A stretch of DNA of 64,000 nt from Trifolium pratense (taxonomy: Eukaryota; Streptophyta; Magnoliopsida; Fabales; Fabaceae): the NCBI RefSeq assembly GCF_020283565.1, contig NC_060059.1, positions 16,672,933-16,736,932 on the forward strand, read 5' to 3'. Shown piece by piece: positions 27,401 to 39,735 of the stretch; the stretch's first letter is position 1, and each line of letters starts with the position of its first letter. The position numbers and the translations under genes are program-made. The notes beneath the pieces are model-generated. The model saw nothing but the letters and a program-made list of their open reading frames with translations, was not told the origin of the DNA and did not search any database.

Positions 27401-30267
27401 AACAAAGAATGACCAAATAACCTTTTTGTCCCTTAAAAAAATGGCTTTGGTATTGCTCCATCCAATTGTGCTGCAACTTCCACGAATTCAGTTGCTATAA
27501 ACGACAATGGCACTGGAACACAACACAATACATTAAAAAGTAAGCAGAGGGAACTAAGTGCAATCCAATCCTATAATGCCGCAATAGTGCGCTGTTATTA
27601 ACCATCCTTTATATTCTTTGAAAATACTAATGTTGATAACCAAGACTATGTTGGAGATTTTGTTGGGAAGATATGTAAGACTAACAAAGATGTCGAAGGC
27701 AAACGCACTTAAAGATTCAAAGCGTGTATACACACTAACCTTTAGGATCATTTCGCCCCTACCAATTAATGTATATTGGATGCAAATGGGATGAACAACG
27801 AATTCCCTGTAGGATACTTTGAATACCTTGATGTGATTTGCACAACAAGCCTATCTTTGATAACATTTTACAGAAAGATGATTCCCACAATTCATTCATG
27901 CATTAATGAAGTGAAGGATGATTTAGAATAATGTAATTGAGAGAGAAATTGGTTGGATTATATCCAATTTCGTTTCCTTATTGTTTCCAAGTTTCTCTAT
28001 TTATAGAGAGATTATCATCACTTAATGAAGAGAAAAACTTCTCTTGATAACAGTTATGGATATATTTCGAATTGTAAACATTAATAACGGTTATCAAGAG
28101 AGATGATCAAGGCAGATTTGTCGTCGCCAAAACAGAGTGGTTTTCACCTGTTTGTGACGTGGAGATGGGTGAAGCTCAAGGGCTTCTGCAAGCTTTCAAA
28201 TGGGTTCGAGATTTACAGCTGGAAGATGTTGATTTTGAACTTGATGCGCAAACTGTTGTTACTAAGTTTCATAGTAAAAAGGATGATGTATCTGAATTCG
28301 GGGAAGTCATCAAAGATTGTCAACGTTTGCACAACACTTTTTTCAAAAACTCAAAGGTCGAGTTTATTAGGAGACAAGCCAATATGGTCGCTCATGTTTT
28401 AGCACGGGCAGCCCCATCCCTAGCTAGTTTCCGTGTTTTCACTGATACACCTATTTGTATTCATAACATTATTATTAATGAAATGCTTTAAGCACCTTTA
28501 CGTCAAAAAAAAAAGAGAAGTTTTTCTCTTCATCAAGTGATGGTAATCTCTCTATAAATAGAGAAACTTGGAAACAGTAAGGACACGAAATTGGATATAA
28601 TCCAACCAATTTCTCTGATTCTCTCTCATTTACATTATTCTAAATCATCCTTCACTTCTTTAATGCATGAACGAATTGTGGGAATCATCTCTCTGTAAAA
28701 TTTAATCAAAGATAGGCTTCTTGTGTTAATGCAAATCACATCAAGGTATTCCAAGTATCCTGCAGGGAATTCATTGTTCATCCCATTTGCATCCAATACA
28801 CATTAATTGGTTGGGGTGAATTGAACCTAAAGGTTAGTGTATATACACGCTTTGAATCTTTAAGTGCATTCGTCATCGACATCTTCTTTGTTCAAGTGTT
28901 GAAGTATCTTCCCAACAAAATCTCCAACAGACTAAACTGTGATGTGAACTAAGTGTGATCCAATCCTATAATGCCGCAATAGTGCGCTGTTAATAACCAT
29001 GCTTTATATTCTTGGAAAATGCTAATGTTGATAGCCAAGACTGAACTGTGATGTGGTGATACAGTGATATTTCAGTCATTGCAAAGATAGAGAGTATTGA
29101 TTCACTGAAGAACCTAGAGGAGATCATTCGAGCATCAGACGGAGCTATGGTGGCACGTGGAGACTTGGGAGCTCAGATACCGTTAGAACAGGTTCCAGCT
29201 GCCCAACAAAGGATTGTTCAAGTTTGCAGGCAAATGAATAAACCTGTCATTGTGGCCTCTCAGCTACTTGAATCCATGATTGAGTATCCTACACCTACAA
29301 GAGCTGAAGTAGCAGATGTTTCTGAAGCAGTCAGGCAACGCGCTGATGCTTTGATGCTTTCTGGTGAGTCAGCAATGGGCCAGTTCCCTGATAAGGCCTT
29401 AACTGTATTAAGGAGTGTTAGTTTGAGAATTGAGAGATGGTGGAGGGAAGAAAAACGCTATGAAGCTACGCAACTCCCCTCAGTTGGTAGTTATTTTTCA
29501 GAAAAAATATCTGAAGAAATCTGCAATTCTGCTGCAAAGATGGGTATGCAGTCTTAACTTCTTGCTTTGTCTATTTCCCTTCTTTTGTTTCTGCTGTTTA
29601 TACTGTTATTGCAATTTATCTTTTCTATCAAGATATATACTTTAAAAATTCAAAGTTAAATATAGGCTGTTGCACTGCTTTCTAATTATGTTTGATAATC
29701 ACAGCAATTAATGTTTGTGTTTAAAGAAACTTATATGTTGAAAGTCTTTATGTGATAATTCTGCATTGTTGTCTTTTACTTTCATACAATAATATAGAAG
29801 ACTGCATGGTGTTCATATTTGAAACAGTATCATAATGCACTCAACTCTTGTACAAGATTCAATCTTTCATGTTTAAGTGAAGCGAAAAGCTTGTTTTTTT
29901 ATTCGGTTTTATTTGGTTTGGAGTTGTTTAGTGGTGTATCTTAATATGAATTTAAACTTTGGCAGCCAATAATTTAGAGGTGGATGCACTTTTTGTATAC
30001 ACAAAGACCGGGCACATGGCATCTCTATTGTCACGGTGCCGTCCTGATTGTCCAATCTTTGCTTTTACTACCACTCCATCTGTGCGTAGACGTCTGAACC
30101 TCCAGTGGGGCTTGATACCTTTCCGTCTGAGCTTCTCTGATGACATGGAAAGCAATCTCAATAAAACCTTCTCATTGCTTAAGGCCAGAAATCTGATCAA
30201 ATCTGGTGACCTTGTCATTGCTGTCTCGGATATGTTTCAGTCCATACAAGTGATGAATGTTCCTTAA
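21471..30267 (+). CDS. PKP-ALPHA: Plastidial pyruvate kinase, alpha subunit
   Basis: Converts phosphoenolpyruvate and ADP to pyruvate and ATP in plastids; the alpha subunit works in a hetero-oligomer with beta subunits and supports fatty-acid synthesis. Exons are 21471-21995, 22090-22186, 22893-23086, 23529-23650, 29065-29543 and 29966-30267, all GT-AG with consistent phases, giving 572 aa. Residues 1 to about 60 are rich in S, T, H and P and form a transit peptide. The catalytic barrel starts at [24 protein letters not shown] sequence (about 90), with [10 protein letters not shown], the active-site segment VIAKIES (Lys320, Glu322) and [13 protein letters not shown] (Asp346). The C-terminal domain has [15 protein letters not shown]. 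Motifs such as [10 protein letters not shown] mark the alpha (isozyme A) type. Intron 4 is 5.4 kb because of insertions but both its splice sites are intact. Symbol by similarity to Arabidopsis At3g22960, from memory. Confidence 0.95.
23651..27551. other. Pyruvate kinase intron 4, left part
   Basis: Nearly 4 kb of intron. It holds the small MITE at 25704-25791. From about 25836 to 26839 the outermost TAGGGCT/AGCCCTA ends are inverted, with repeated GTTTGGTGCACAC phrases, suggesting a decayed hAT-like element of about 1 kb. The part 23870-25500 has no recognised content; phrases such as AAGTATCCT and AATTCTAGCATTCCTCT recur at 24710 and 24893. Confidence 0.45.
25704..25791. mobile_element. Stowaway-like MITE (88 bp)
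   Basis: It starts CTCCCTCCGGTCTCATATAT and ends with the exact reverse complement, flanked by TA on both sides (25702-25703 and 25792-25793). These are the standard ends and target duplication of Stowaway-like elements. The very good match of the ends suggests recent insertion. Confidence 0.9.
27649..28929. mobile_element. Long-inverted-repeat element with 5-bp target duplication
   Basis: The element begins TGTTGGAGATTTTGTTGGGA and ends with its reverse complement. Arms are about 396 bp (27649-28044) and 416 bp (28514-28929), enclosing a 470-bp centre. GACTA flanks both sides (27644-27648 and 28930-28934). The boundaries are independently confirmed by the split tandem repeat. TG...CA ends with a 5-bp duplication are LTR-retrotransposon features, yet the arms are inverted rather than direct. 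The centre carries an RNase H fragment. This could be a rearranged LTR pair or a foldback transposon. Confidence 0.85.
28103..28491 (+). pseudogene. RNase H-like (RVT_3) fragment inside the inverted-repeat element
   Basis: The frame running through 28159-28491 reads [20 protein letters not shown], then [13 protein letters not shown], and [20 protein letters not shown], the usual order of the RNase H-like domain that ends many plant LINE polyproteins. It covers about 110 codons without a stop, so it is fairly young. The N-terminal strands with the first catalytic Asp are absent or out of frame. A related but more decayed copy is at 41040-41320. Confidence 0.75.
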
Positions 30268-30826
30268 GAACATGTTCCAAAGAGTTTGAGATTATGTTAT
30301 TTGTTTACTGTTTGTTCAAAACTCGGGATGCTGCTAGAGTGCGAAAATGGAGCAGGGAGACTACATGACCGGATTGTGGTTCTGTCATTTTAAATCTAAA
30401 GGATACAACTTGAGTTTGCGAGAATTTATGTTTATGCTACTGGAGTTTTTTATTGTAGAATTTGTAGCGAGTGCATACACCTTCAAGCCCCTTCATATAT
30501 ATTTTAATGTGGTGAAGCAATATAGTGTTAGTATTCACCCCTTTCAAGTTGTAAGGCACATCTGCATTTTCTGTTAGAATGTATCATTATATTAGCTTTC
30601 AAGCCATGATGAGTATAATGTGAAATTTCAATAAGATTACACGTTAGTTACTTGCTGGTACTGTATGGGACCATGTAACATATGCTCAATGTATGCATGT
30701 TGCAAAATTTTATTTGTTTTATTCTGTGTATCTGAGGGCATATAGTTTTGATGTTGCAGCATTTTGAACACTCCAATTCAAACTTCTGACTGACTACAAG
30801 TAGTTATTTGTTTTAAGGGTTTGCTA
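30268..30826. other. Pyruvate kinase 3' region
   Basis: Probably 3' UTR followed by intergenic DNA. The T-rich, low-complexity sequence has no recognised gene; the 76-codon frame at 30347-30577 lies in the likely UTR and is not credited. Confidence 0.5.
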
Positions 30827-30841
30827 ATATGTGTCCTAAGG

Positions 30842-30965
30842 GAACCCACTTGGGTTGGTGCATTGGTATTGGCTTGGGACCTGAGAGTGTGCTCCTCTTG
30901 AGGTCTGAGGTTCGATTCTCTCTGGTGCCAATTTGGGTGGGCTAATTTAGCTTATTCAAAAAAAT
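30842..30965 (+). mobile_element. tRNA-derived SINE with 15-bp target duplication
   Basis: The body starts GAACCCACTTGGGTTGG, contains a B-box-like GAGGTTCGATTCTC and ends in a short A-rich tail. ATATGTGTCCTAAGG flanks both sides without a mismatch (30827-30841 and 30966-30980). A longer member of the family is at 42605-42832. Confidence 0.85.
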
Positions 30966-30980
30966 ATATGTGTCCTAAGG

Positions 30981-33421
30981 TATATGTTAAAGGAATACAA
31001 AAGTTGAAGTTTAGCATTGAAAAAACATTTTTTAATTTTTAAAAAGTTTCTTTAACATGTTGAATTGTTTTCTCCTTGTTTTAACGTTGCATCATCTTCA
31101 GTAGTTATACATGCAATTTTCAACTCTTGTAAAATAATTAAGACATTAAATTCAAGTGGTTAGAAATGATTATTTTATTTCGTAATCAAATTTTTTTTCT
31201 TATATAAAAAAAATTGTGTGAATACATTTTTTGTAAAGACTAAAGCATATCACTTTTCCTTTATAAGGATAAAAACAAAACTTGATAATTTTTTAGGATA
31301 AAAAAAACTTATTTAACCAAAAAAATTATTGGTTATTAAACCATTTGGATAATATAGAACATAGTGGATTATTTCAACACTTTTTTAAAGGTATTTATAC
31401 ATACTAGTTATGAAGTAAACGTTATCATGACAGGTTTTTTAAAGCATGAAATTTTTTAATATATTTCAATGTTTGATATTACATTTTTTGGTTTTTATTA
31501 GCAATGAACTCTTTTTAATGCAAATATTAGGATGACTATATGTGCACCGTCTGTTTTGAAAGGTTTATTATGGCAGCAAATTGTTGTCGAAAAGACTTTC
31601 CAACTGCTCGATTCACATTAGAGTTTTGGATGAGAGGATGGTTCATTTGCGGCTCTTGGATGAATAGGTTTTGCTATATTGTTTTTTTAGTTGGAAAATT
31701 TGTGTATCATGTCATGTTTGAAGGCATCCTCAAATATTGGGCTATTAATTTGTTGAGTCTTTCGAATCTCAACTTTGTATTTCTCATTTACAATTTAGGG
31801 ATGATACATTGATTGTTGGTAAAAAGAGTTGAGCGAATATGATTCTTTTTTATCTTATTTGAGACTTCATATTTTTAATCTTTCATATTCATGATTCATG
31901 AAATATGAAATGGCATAAGATCACTCTTCAATCTTAGCACTTCTTAGCACTTTTGTGCTATGATTGTGTTGTGTTAAGAATGTCACACTCTTCAATTTTT
32001 ATTTAGCCTTTTAAATAAAAAAAAACACATCTAACACATCGTTGTCGTTAATTAAGGCTAAAAAAATGAGACTACGAAAGAATACCAAGTCTATGAGTGA
32101 AGGCTAATATGCACAAGTGTCTTAAGTTTTCATCATGCACAAACTTACTTTCACTATTTGATCAAATGAGATGTGTTATGCATATTGATCTAATGGTGAA
32201 AAACAAACTTGTGAATGACAAAAGACTTATTTCTCACTTGTGCATATTAGACAAAGCCACACGATAATATATAAAGATAATTAAGAGAATAGAAAAATAA
32301 TTATGATATTTCTCAAAGTGGCGACTATTGGAATTTATAATTTATCCAACAAATAGTGGAATGTTACAAAACTTTCTTTGATTAAAATAAAATCATATAC
32401 TATTTGATAGATAATAGATATATGTAATAGGTTTTTTTTTAACATATATAATACTTATTATCACATGAGATTCATGTCTTCAAAGAGATATGTTTAATAC
32501 ATGAAGAATTTGGGAGAATGAATTTTCGAAAAAATATATTGGTAGTATTATGTATGTGTTGGTTGGTGGTGTTTTTTTATTTATTTATATGTATGTCTCT
32601 ATAAATCATATTTAATACATGAACATGAGGAACAATCAATAAGGTATGGTTTATTAATGTTTAAATTTATTTTTTTTAATTTAAACTTCATAATATGTTT
32701 GGTGGTATCATGCATAGTTATATACATGACTCCGAGAGTTATATTTAATACATGATAACAAAAAGAAAAAATGTCAATCAAGAGTATCTAAGTTGATCAT
32801 TAACTTAAAACAATATAAACTCCTTACCACTTGACTCATTGTTGGTAAATTGATAGTATAATTTGTTTAGAAACTCTTTGTACAAAAAAATACATCCAAT
32901 GACTATATCAACAAAAAAAAAAATCCAATGTTGATTTTTGACATTCTACGACAAATTAATAGCATTAATAAAAACAATTGAAAAAATATAATTATAAATG
33001 TCTCTAAAATTTTGTAAAGTGAATTTACTTAAAGACAAATAAATATTTTGAAGGGTTTGATAATTAGGGGGTAAAGAGGGAGTACTATCATTCTTTGCTT
33101 GTTAAAACTAAGCAGTCTTCCTATAATTGTGCATAATATGAGGGACAAGAATAGCATTATTCGATGTTTATGATCACAAAATATAACAAAAGAAAAATCA
33201 TAAAATTTGATAGTGTTACAAGTGTGCACATTTTAAATGCACCAATGATATCCTTATTCCAACACTTGTTTTTTCTTTTTCCTTTTTTCAGATTCGTGAG
33301 TGGAAATCTGAAATTTGAGGCAAGGTTTTGAGCAATCTTCACATGGAAGTTTAAAAAGCAAAAAGAGTATCCGCATAAACAACACAAAACGTAAATCCGT
33401 TATTGACTTTGATGAGAAGAT
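30981..33421. other. Intergenic AT-rich DNA, nothing recognised
   Basis: Contains only short frames, the longest being 31540-31812 (90 codons) with no recognisable domain. Around 32450-32770 the phrases TTTAATACATGA and CATGAACATGAGG recur, hinting at a decayed repeat. Confidence 0.4.
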
Positions 33422-34076
33422 GCCAGTGGCGCGGAACCGGAAAAAATAGTGTGGTTGGACAGAAAAATAGTCAATCTATTTTTAAATTGAATTTTTTTGG
33501 TCCTCTATTTTCATATGTTAAAATTTTGGTACCAACAATTTATATTTTTACTCTAAAAATTGTGATTTTTGGCCATAAAGGTGATTTATTGTCTCCAACA
33601 TTGAATCAAAAGATGAAATATCAAAATTGAGACCAAAATTCACATTTTTTGGTATTAAAATTCACTAGTTTTACAGCATAAAAGAAAAAAAAAAAACATT
33701 GAGAGGGGACTAAAATTGTAACGAACTTAAAAAATTAAATATTAATTAAACATATTTTTTTATGTCATTTCATATTTATATATATGCTAGTTCAATTGCT
33801 AATTTTATCTAATCTAATACTATAATTTCAATTAATTATAAACTAATATTTACATTAATACTTGAACTAACATGTGTACCGAATTACTTATAATCTTCTA
33901 TAATAAACTATAAATTAATATTTACATTAATATTTGTACAAATATCTATACCGAATGACTAAAAATATCATTAATTAATAATACATTTAAATTAATATTC
34001 TATATATAAAAAAATTATTTTTTGGGTGGGGGTGGGCCATGGCCCACCTCAGCCCACTCCTAGGTCCGCTGCTGGA
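33422..34076. mobile_element. hAT-like non-autonomous DNA element
   Basis: The left end reads CAGTGGCGCGGAACC and the inverse of the right end reads CAGCAGCGGACCTAGG, a recognisable terminal inverted repeat of the CAGYGGCGGA type common in plants. The interior matches 4258-4640. No open frame of interest. A target duplication could not be confirmed. Confidence 0.55.
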
Positions 34077-36480
34077 TGTTGCATTGCCCTATGATTTTTA
34101 TTGAAGATAATATTATCAAAGTTTTAAGTAAAAAATAAAAGTATCAATATTTTTATATTATGTGTTAAAAGTATTTTGATAACTGTTCTTGATTGGGTTA
34201 AGACCTACTCACAAACTGGATTGGATCATTCAAATCAAATAAAACTGCATGAATCATATCATGAGCACACCCTAGAAGTGCACTAGATTATTTCTATATG
34301 AGATACGCGGATCACCAAATTTCACTCTCTAAGGTGATATGTCTACACTTGTCTCTAGGAACAAGTGTCCAAGAGAAGTTTCTTTAGGTTTCTAAAATCC
34401 TAATTCTCTATCCATAAAAGTCTAATTCATAGTCTATGTTAGATATATGTCACATTTAAACCCTAATATCTCTCACATTCGAGATTCAGCGCATTTACTT
34501 GATTGTCGGAGTGTGTGCAGATAACACTTCTTTTTGGGCACCATTCAACGGTCCAGATTCATTGACCCGATACAACCTTACCTTTATATACTCCAGAAAT
34601 TTAATTTTTATACATTTTCATTTGCACTAAAATAATATTATACTACCACCAAGTATCAATAAATCATAATCAATTATGAGTCACTTTAGAAATAAAAAAT
34701 TAACTTCTTTTTTTTATAAATTGATGCTTATAATTTTTATTAACCACGTTTTTTTACACTAACATATTTTTTTTTACACAAAATTAAATATTAAAAAATG
34801 CAAAATTGTACATTGAATATGATGTAACTAGCTAGTACATATTCTTTATAATATATTACTAATAGTAGAGTCCAACACTATAAATTGAACTTTTATTGAT
34901 AGTCATCTGCCTTGTAAGTGAACTTTAATTGAGGTCAGTAACTAGTTTATGTTTTAAATTTCTTTATGATCCTTTGGAACAGGTACCTTCCTTGGCTCTT
35001 TAGTCTTCTAGGGCAACCCTCACCAAAAAAAAGAGAAAAGTGCCAAAAAGGAATAGTGAAATAAAGACGTTGAACTTAGATGTGTTAATTAAGTAGTGAC
35101 CTTAAATGACCAAAGAGCTTTGAGTCTTTTGGTACTACAATGATACAATACATATATATGTGCACTATGGTAAGTCTTTTATGCTTCTGAAAAGTAATGC
35201 AAGTACTCAAGATGTATAGTTCTTTAACTTTTTCAATTAAAATTCGAATAACGGGTACAATGCTTTTTTTGTTCTTTTGTCTTTAACTTGAACCAAAAAA
35301 AGAACAAAAATAGACCCCACCATTTAATTTACCAAAAAAAATAAAAATGAAAGGATGGAAGATTCTTATTGTACATTTATATTTGACATGTTACCTATAC
35401 ATGTCACTCAAGTTAAAGACATAACATATGAGGCACCTTATACTATTCATGTAATTTTAGTCAAATTATTTATCTAATCAGATAAAATAAACTTATATCG
35501 TCTCTTCCTGTCTTAACTAGTAATGTTGATATTATTAAGCTAAATATTTTTGATCAAATTCAAACCTAAAACTTTGTAGTTGCGTGTGAGTTTCAGAGAT
35601 ATTTGTTAAATAAAAAAATTTATACTGGATTTATGTGCTGCATACCACCTAATTTTGCATTAATTGATTGTGTTAGTGTGAGATTAAAAATTATACAAGT
35701 GCAATCACTTGAACCATATAGTAAAGTGACTTTCAATTTAAAAAAACCACACAAGGCCAATAGATTATTGGGCTCAAATTATCAAACCCCAACTTCATAA
35801 TTTAGTTGGACCCACATTTGCAATTGCAAGTTGGGGAAAAAGATATGAATGTGACAATTTTTTTAATCAACTATATGAAGATGACATGAAAACTTGAAGG
35901 CACCATATACAACACCTGCTACACTACCAATTATTATTGGTCATTGACATATTTTACATGAAATATTTCTAGCTTATAGTCTTGAAGTTAATTCCTCTAG
36001 TAGGGGTTGATTAGTAAATATATGTACACAAAGATCATCCAAAACTGAATAGTTGATCATCACACGTGTGAAGATATTCTTTGGTAAGGTTAAAATCAAT
36101 TGATTCAAATCGGTGGTTAAAACATCAAAGAAAAAAAGTTTTTGATGGATCATAATGTTGTGAAATTCTTGCATCATCATGAATATGGGTCCCTTTGGTA
36201 AAACAATTGAGTGGCTTGGAGATTCATCATCAGCCATGACTCTTTCAGCCCATGTCTATAACATCATCATACCATAGTTAAAAGTTTAATAGTAAATTTG
36301 TAATTTTGGATTTGATATAAAAATTTATTTGTTTGCATATGTTATTTTGCATAAACATAAAAATAAGTTAATTCAAACTGTAATTAAGTTTGATTAAAAT
36401 GTGTGTCAACTGCGATTAACACATATGGTTAGACCTTCTACCTATATTCACACTCATTTAAAATCTAATTTAGAATTTCA
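34077..36480. other. Intergenic DNA with a possible LTR fragment
   Basis: The part 34185-34620 contains GCGCATTTACTTGATTGTCG and GGAGTGTGTGCAG, phrases reminiscent of legume Ty3/gypsy LTRs, but no paired repeat is present. A minus-strand 87-codon frame at 35974-36237 has an ATG and even composition but no recognisable domain. Confidence 0.3.
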
Positions 36481-38965
36481 CATATGAAAAAGATGTTCTA
36501 CTACACAAAAAAAAGGCATACATTACTTGAGAATCACATAAACAACCTCAGACAATACCACTTCTAACCACATAGGCACCTTAGACAAAAGACAAAATTT
36601 TGAGGATTTAAACACTTATGCAAGATTCAAAACACACGATACTAATTTACAAATGCAATGTTTTAGACTTAATTACAAATGCAATGTTTTAGACTTAAGC
36701 ACAAACATTGAACCTATGTTGCACTTGAAGGTTGACAGAGTCAGTTGGTTTCTTAACCTCAACCAAAGGTTACTATTGTGATACACTAAAAAATTCTCAC
36801 AATGATAGAGAAATCGAGCATAAAAGTAATTTATAAACAACATCACATTAATTCCTTTGACTAATTAGACGCCTTTAACAAAAGAAAGAATAAAATGAAA
36901 AATTGAAAACCGACAATACTTTAAAAATATGGTTCATGGATTGCGAACTTTAGATCTAAACAATAAATTATAGGTAAATTTTATTGTAAATTGTGGATTC
37001 AGCTTATGGCTCTCAATTTCTTTGACTCTTTGCATAGTGTCTCTTAAATTGATCTAAACTTTTTGTTTAAGAAAAAGTGCCATTATTTGAGCAGATAGTG
37101 CCATTATATGAGCAGAAAACCTAGTTTTTGGCTTCTGACATGGGAAAATCAGATAACCGAAACATGAATCCCAACCAAAGGTGGTTTTAGTGACTGAGGC
37201 ATCATGTCTTGTATGGCCTACCCTTATCATACACTTTGTGTCCTTATCAGTCATCATCTCACATTTTATTAACCTATAAAATTCAATATTGTTAAGACAT
37301 CAACTTTTGTAGCAATTGATACATACAAATACAAACATCTCTATAATTTTAACAACTCATGATGATAAGTATGTACACATAGTGCACACATTTGAATGTG
37401 GTGTGTCTTGATCATATTATTTACAACATATATACATTTTGCAATGTTATATTAGTTTGAGACACATATGCACACATCAAATTTTAAAATAAATAAAAAT
37501 CTTCAATTTGATTTGATTCAATAAGGAAATTCAACACAAGATGAGTTCAAAAGCATGTAATTAAGAAGACTAAGCAAGATAACATAATGATTGCATTAGA
37601 ACCATTATATAATTTGTACCTATAATATCACAAATTTATATCAGCAAGGCACATATAATATAAATAATAGTGATAAGAAAGAGGGACTTAAATTAAATTA
37701 ATAAATAGTCTTTTGGACAATAGTTGCTATATCCATATCAATTAGTGGAATTAACAAGGTCAAACAAAGCATACTTTATTTTATACTACACCTATGAAGA
37801 AATCAAATATTTACAAACAAATTAAGTGGGTCCAATTTAATGTGACATGTAGTATCAAATTAAATAAAAATGACATTGGTGATAGTTTTTCTTAGGTGAG
37901 CAAGATATATACACTTGACTTAGTATACATGTAAATACTAAATGGTGTAGTGGTAGGCCAACAATTGAGATACTTTGAGGAAATATAGAAAGTGACAAAC
38001 AACTGTGTCTGACAATATCCTCTCTACTTAGCTAAGTGGTTAAATGGTGGATGATTGGCTCTTGTTTAGTTTTCTGTTGCTTCTGTATAGTGTGGTCACC
38101 CACTATTTTTACTCTCTAATATGACCATGTTTTGTTTTTATTTTTAATTAATTAGCACTTATTTGTAATGGATTTTTTAAGATAATGACTTTGTAATCTG
38201 ATTTTTTAGCTAAATCAAAGAAAAGGACAGGATTATGTGTGTTGTCTATGGATAAGATTATGTATTATACATTAATAAAAATAATACATTTATATTTTTC
38301 TAAATTTTAGAAGGGGTGTTGATAAATGTGAATTCGGTTTGGAGTTAAATAAAAGTTCAATAAATAATTATTTTTATTAGAATTTGAATTCATGTTCTTT
38401 TGAATAATTTGTCTTTTATTGAAGTTTAGTTGCCAACTTAAGTTTCAACACTTAAAAAAAAATCTCAATATCACCTTAGTCAAATTTAAATTGTAAATTT
38501 CTTTTAAGTAATTGTGACATGTGTGCTTATTTAGATGTTGATTTTTAATTAACATAATGAGTCATATGTATGCATGTCAAAAATCTAACTTCTACTTTAT
38601 GTATAACTTGATAAATTTTAGAAAGCGCCAAATAAGTTTACTCTACATACTAAATTGGAAATCAAGCAAAAAACATGGTAGCTAGTTTACTCTGATAGGG
38701 ATTATGGACCTTCCTTGGAAAATATGACATAAGATCTTCCTACACAAAAAGTTATGAGTATGTCAATAAAGAGAAAGTTGAAGGAAACGAAAATAGTACT
38801 ATATGTGAAAACTAAATTAAACCCACTTATGGTAAAATAAATTGAAAATGAAAACAAGAGGCCTCAAACAGAAATTGATGTATGAAAATTACTGTTCTAT
38901 TATTATACTATATATATTTCTGTAATTATTATTTTCTTTCTCCCACCTCTCACACCTCTATTTTA
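36481..38965. other. Intergenic AT-rich DNA, nothing recognised
   Basis: Short frames only. A short direct repeat occurs at about 36648-36698 (ACAAATGCAATGTTTTAGAC twice). Confidence 0.4.
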
Positions 38966-39735
38966 TATTTCAAGTGTGAGTTAAACTCACATCGGATGAA
39001 AAAATAGATGGTGAACACTTTAATAGTGTATCGTTGTTCAAGGTTCAATGTGATGATCTTCGGACTCCCCAATATGTGATATAATAAGAGTCGGTTATTG
39101 TTGATTTGGCTCCTTGTGTCGAAAGTCTTCCTGATAAGGTGTTCAGGTGGCGTGTCTTGTTGAGTGTCACAACAGTGGTGCAAGTGGATGAAAAAGCTTA
39201 TGTCTGAGGGAGAGTATATCCATAAAAATTGGATGGACTCGCACATTATGGGGAGATTGTTGATATTTTAAGTGTGGGTTGAGTCTCACATATTGGATGG
39301 AAAAATGGATGTTGAACACTTTATAAGTGAGAAGACACATGAACCTAATGCCTTAAGGTTTTCGGTAAAAGTGTGGTGTCCAACTCAGTTGTGTAGTTGT
39401 TCAAAGTCCGGTGTGATGATCCCCGGACCCCCTCATGACCCAACAAGTGGTATCAGAGCTGATGGTTGTTGATTCGGCTCCTTATGTTGAAAGTCTTCCT
39501 GACAAGGTGTTCAGGGCTTCTGGCGGGTGTCCTATTAGACTCACACTTGAAGGGAAAATTGTTGGTATTTCAAATGTGAGTTGAAGACCAAATCAGATGA
39601 AAAAAATAGATGTTGAACACATTATAAGTAAGAAGACTTATAAACCTAACACTTTAATATTTTGGATAAAAGTGTAGTATCTAATTCACAAGTGTAATTA
39701 TTCAAGATCTGATGTGATGATCCTAGAACCCCTTT
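38966..39735 (+). mobile_element. Tandem TRIM: three LTRs, two internal domains
   Basis: Three related LTR-like repeats begin near 38966, at 39258 (TGTTGATATTTTAAG) and at 39560 (TGTTGGTATTTCAAA). After the second, a perfect TGGTATCAGAGC primer-binding site lies at 39448-39459; the second LTR ends CCAACA at 39445. Both internal domains share GGCTCCTT and GAAAGTCTTCCTGA phrases. Polypurine-rich stretches precede the second and third LTRs. No coding capacity. Three LTRs with two internal parts fit recombination between two elements. Confidence 0.75.

Larger units (their letters stand above)
27552..29055. repeat. 109-bp tandem duplication at the 3' end of intron 4, split by an element
   Basis: Unit 1 is 27552-27648 plus 28935-28946; unit 2 is 28947-29055, ending just before the exon 5 acceptor. 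Each unit is 109 bp and they share CCTATAATGCCGCAATAGTG and TAATGTTGATA. Unit 1 was later split by the 1281-bp element at 27649-28929. Unit 2 keeps the working splice acceptor, so the gene is unharmed. Confidence 0.9.

Noticed and set aside
31540..31812. 90-aa protein
   Set aside because: No recognisable domain, no codon signal beyond chance and no regulatory context.
35974..36237. Minus-strand 87-aa protein gene
   Set aside because: The frame has an ATG and reasonable composition but no recognisable domain, no splice partners and no promoter signal. It stays an open possibility for transcript evidence.
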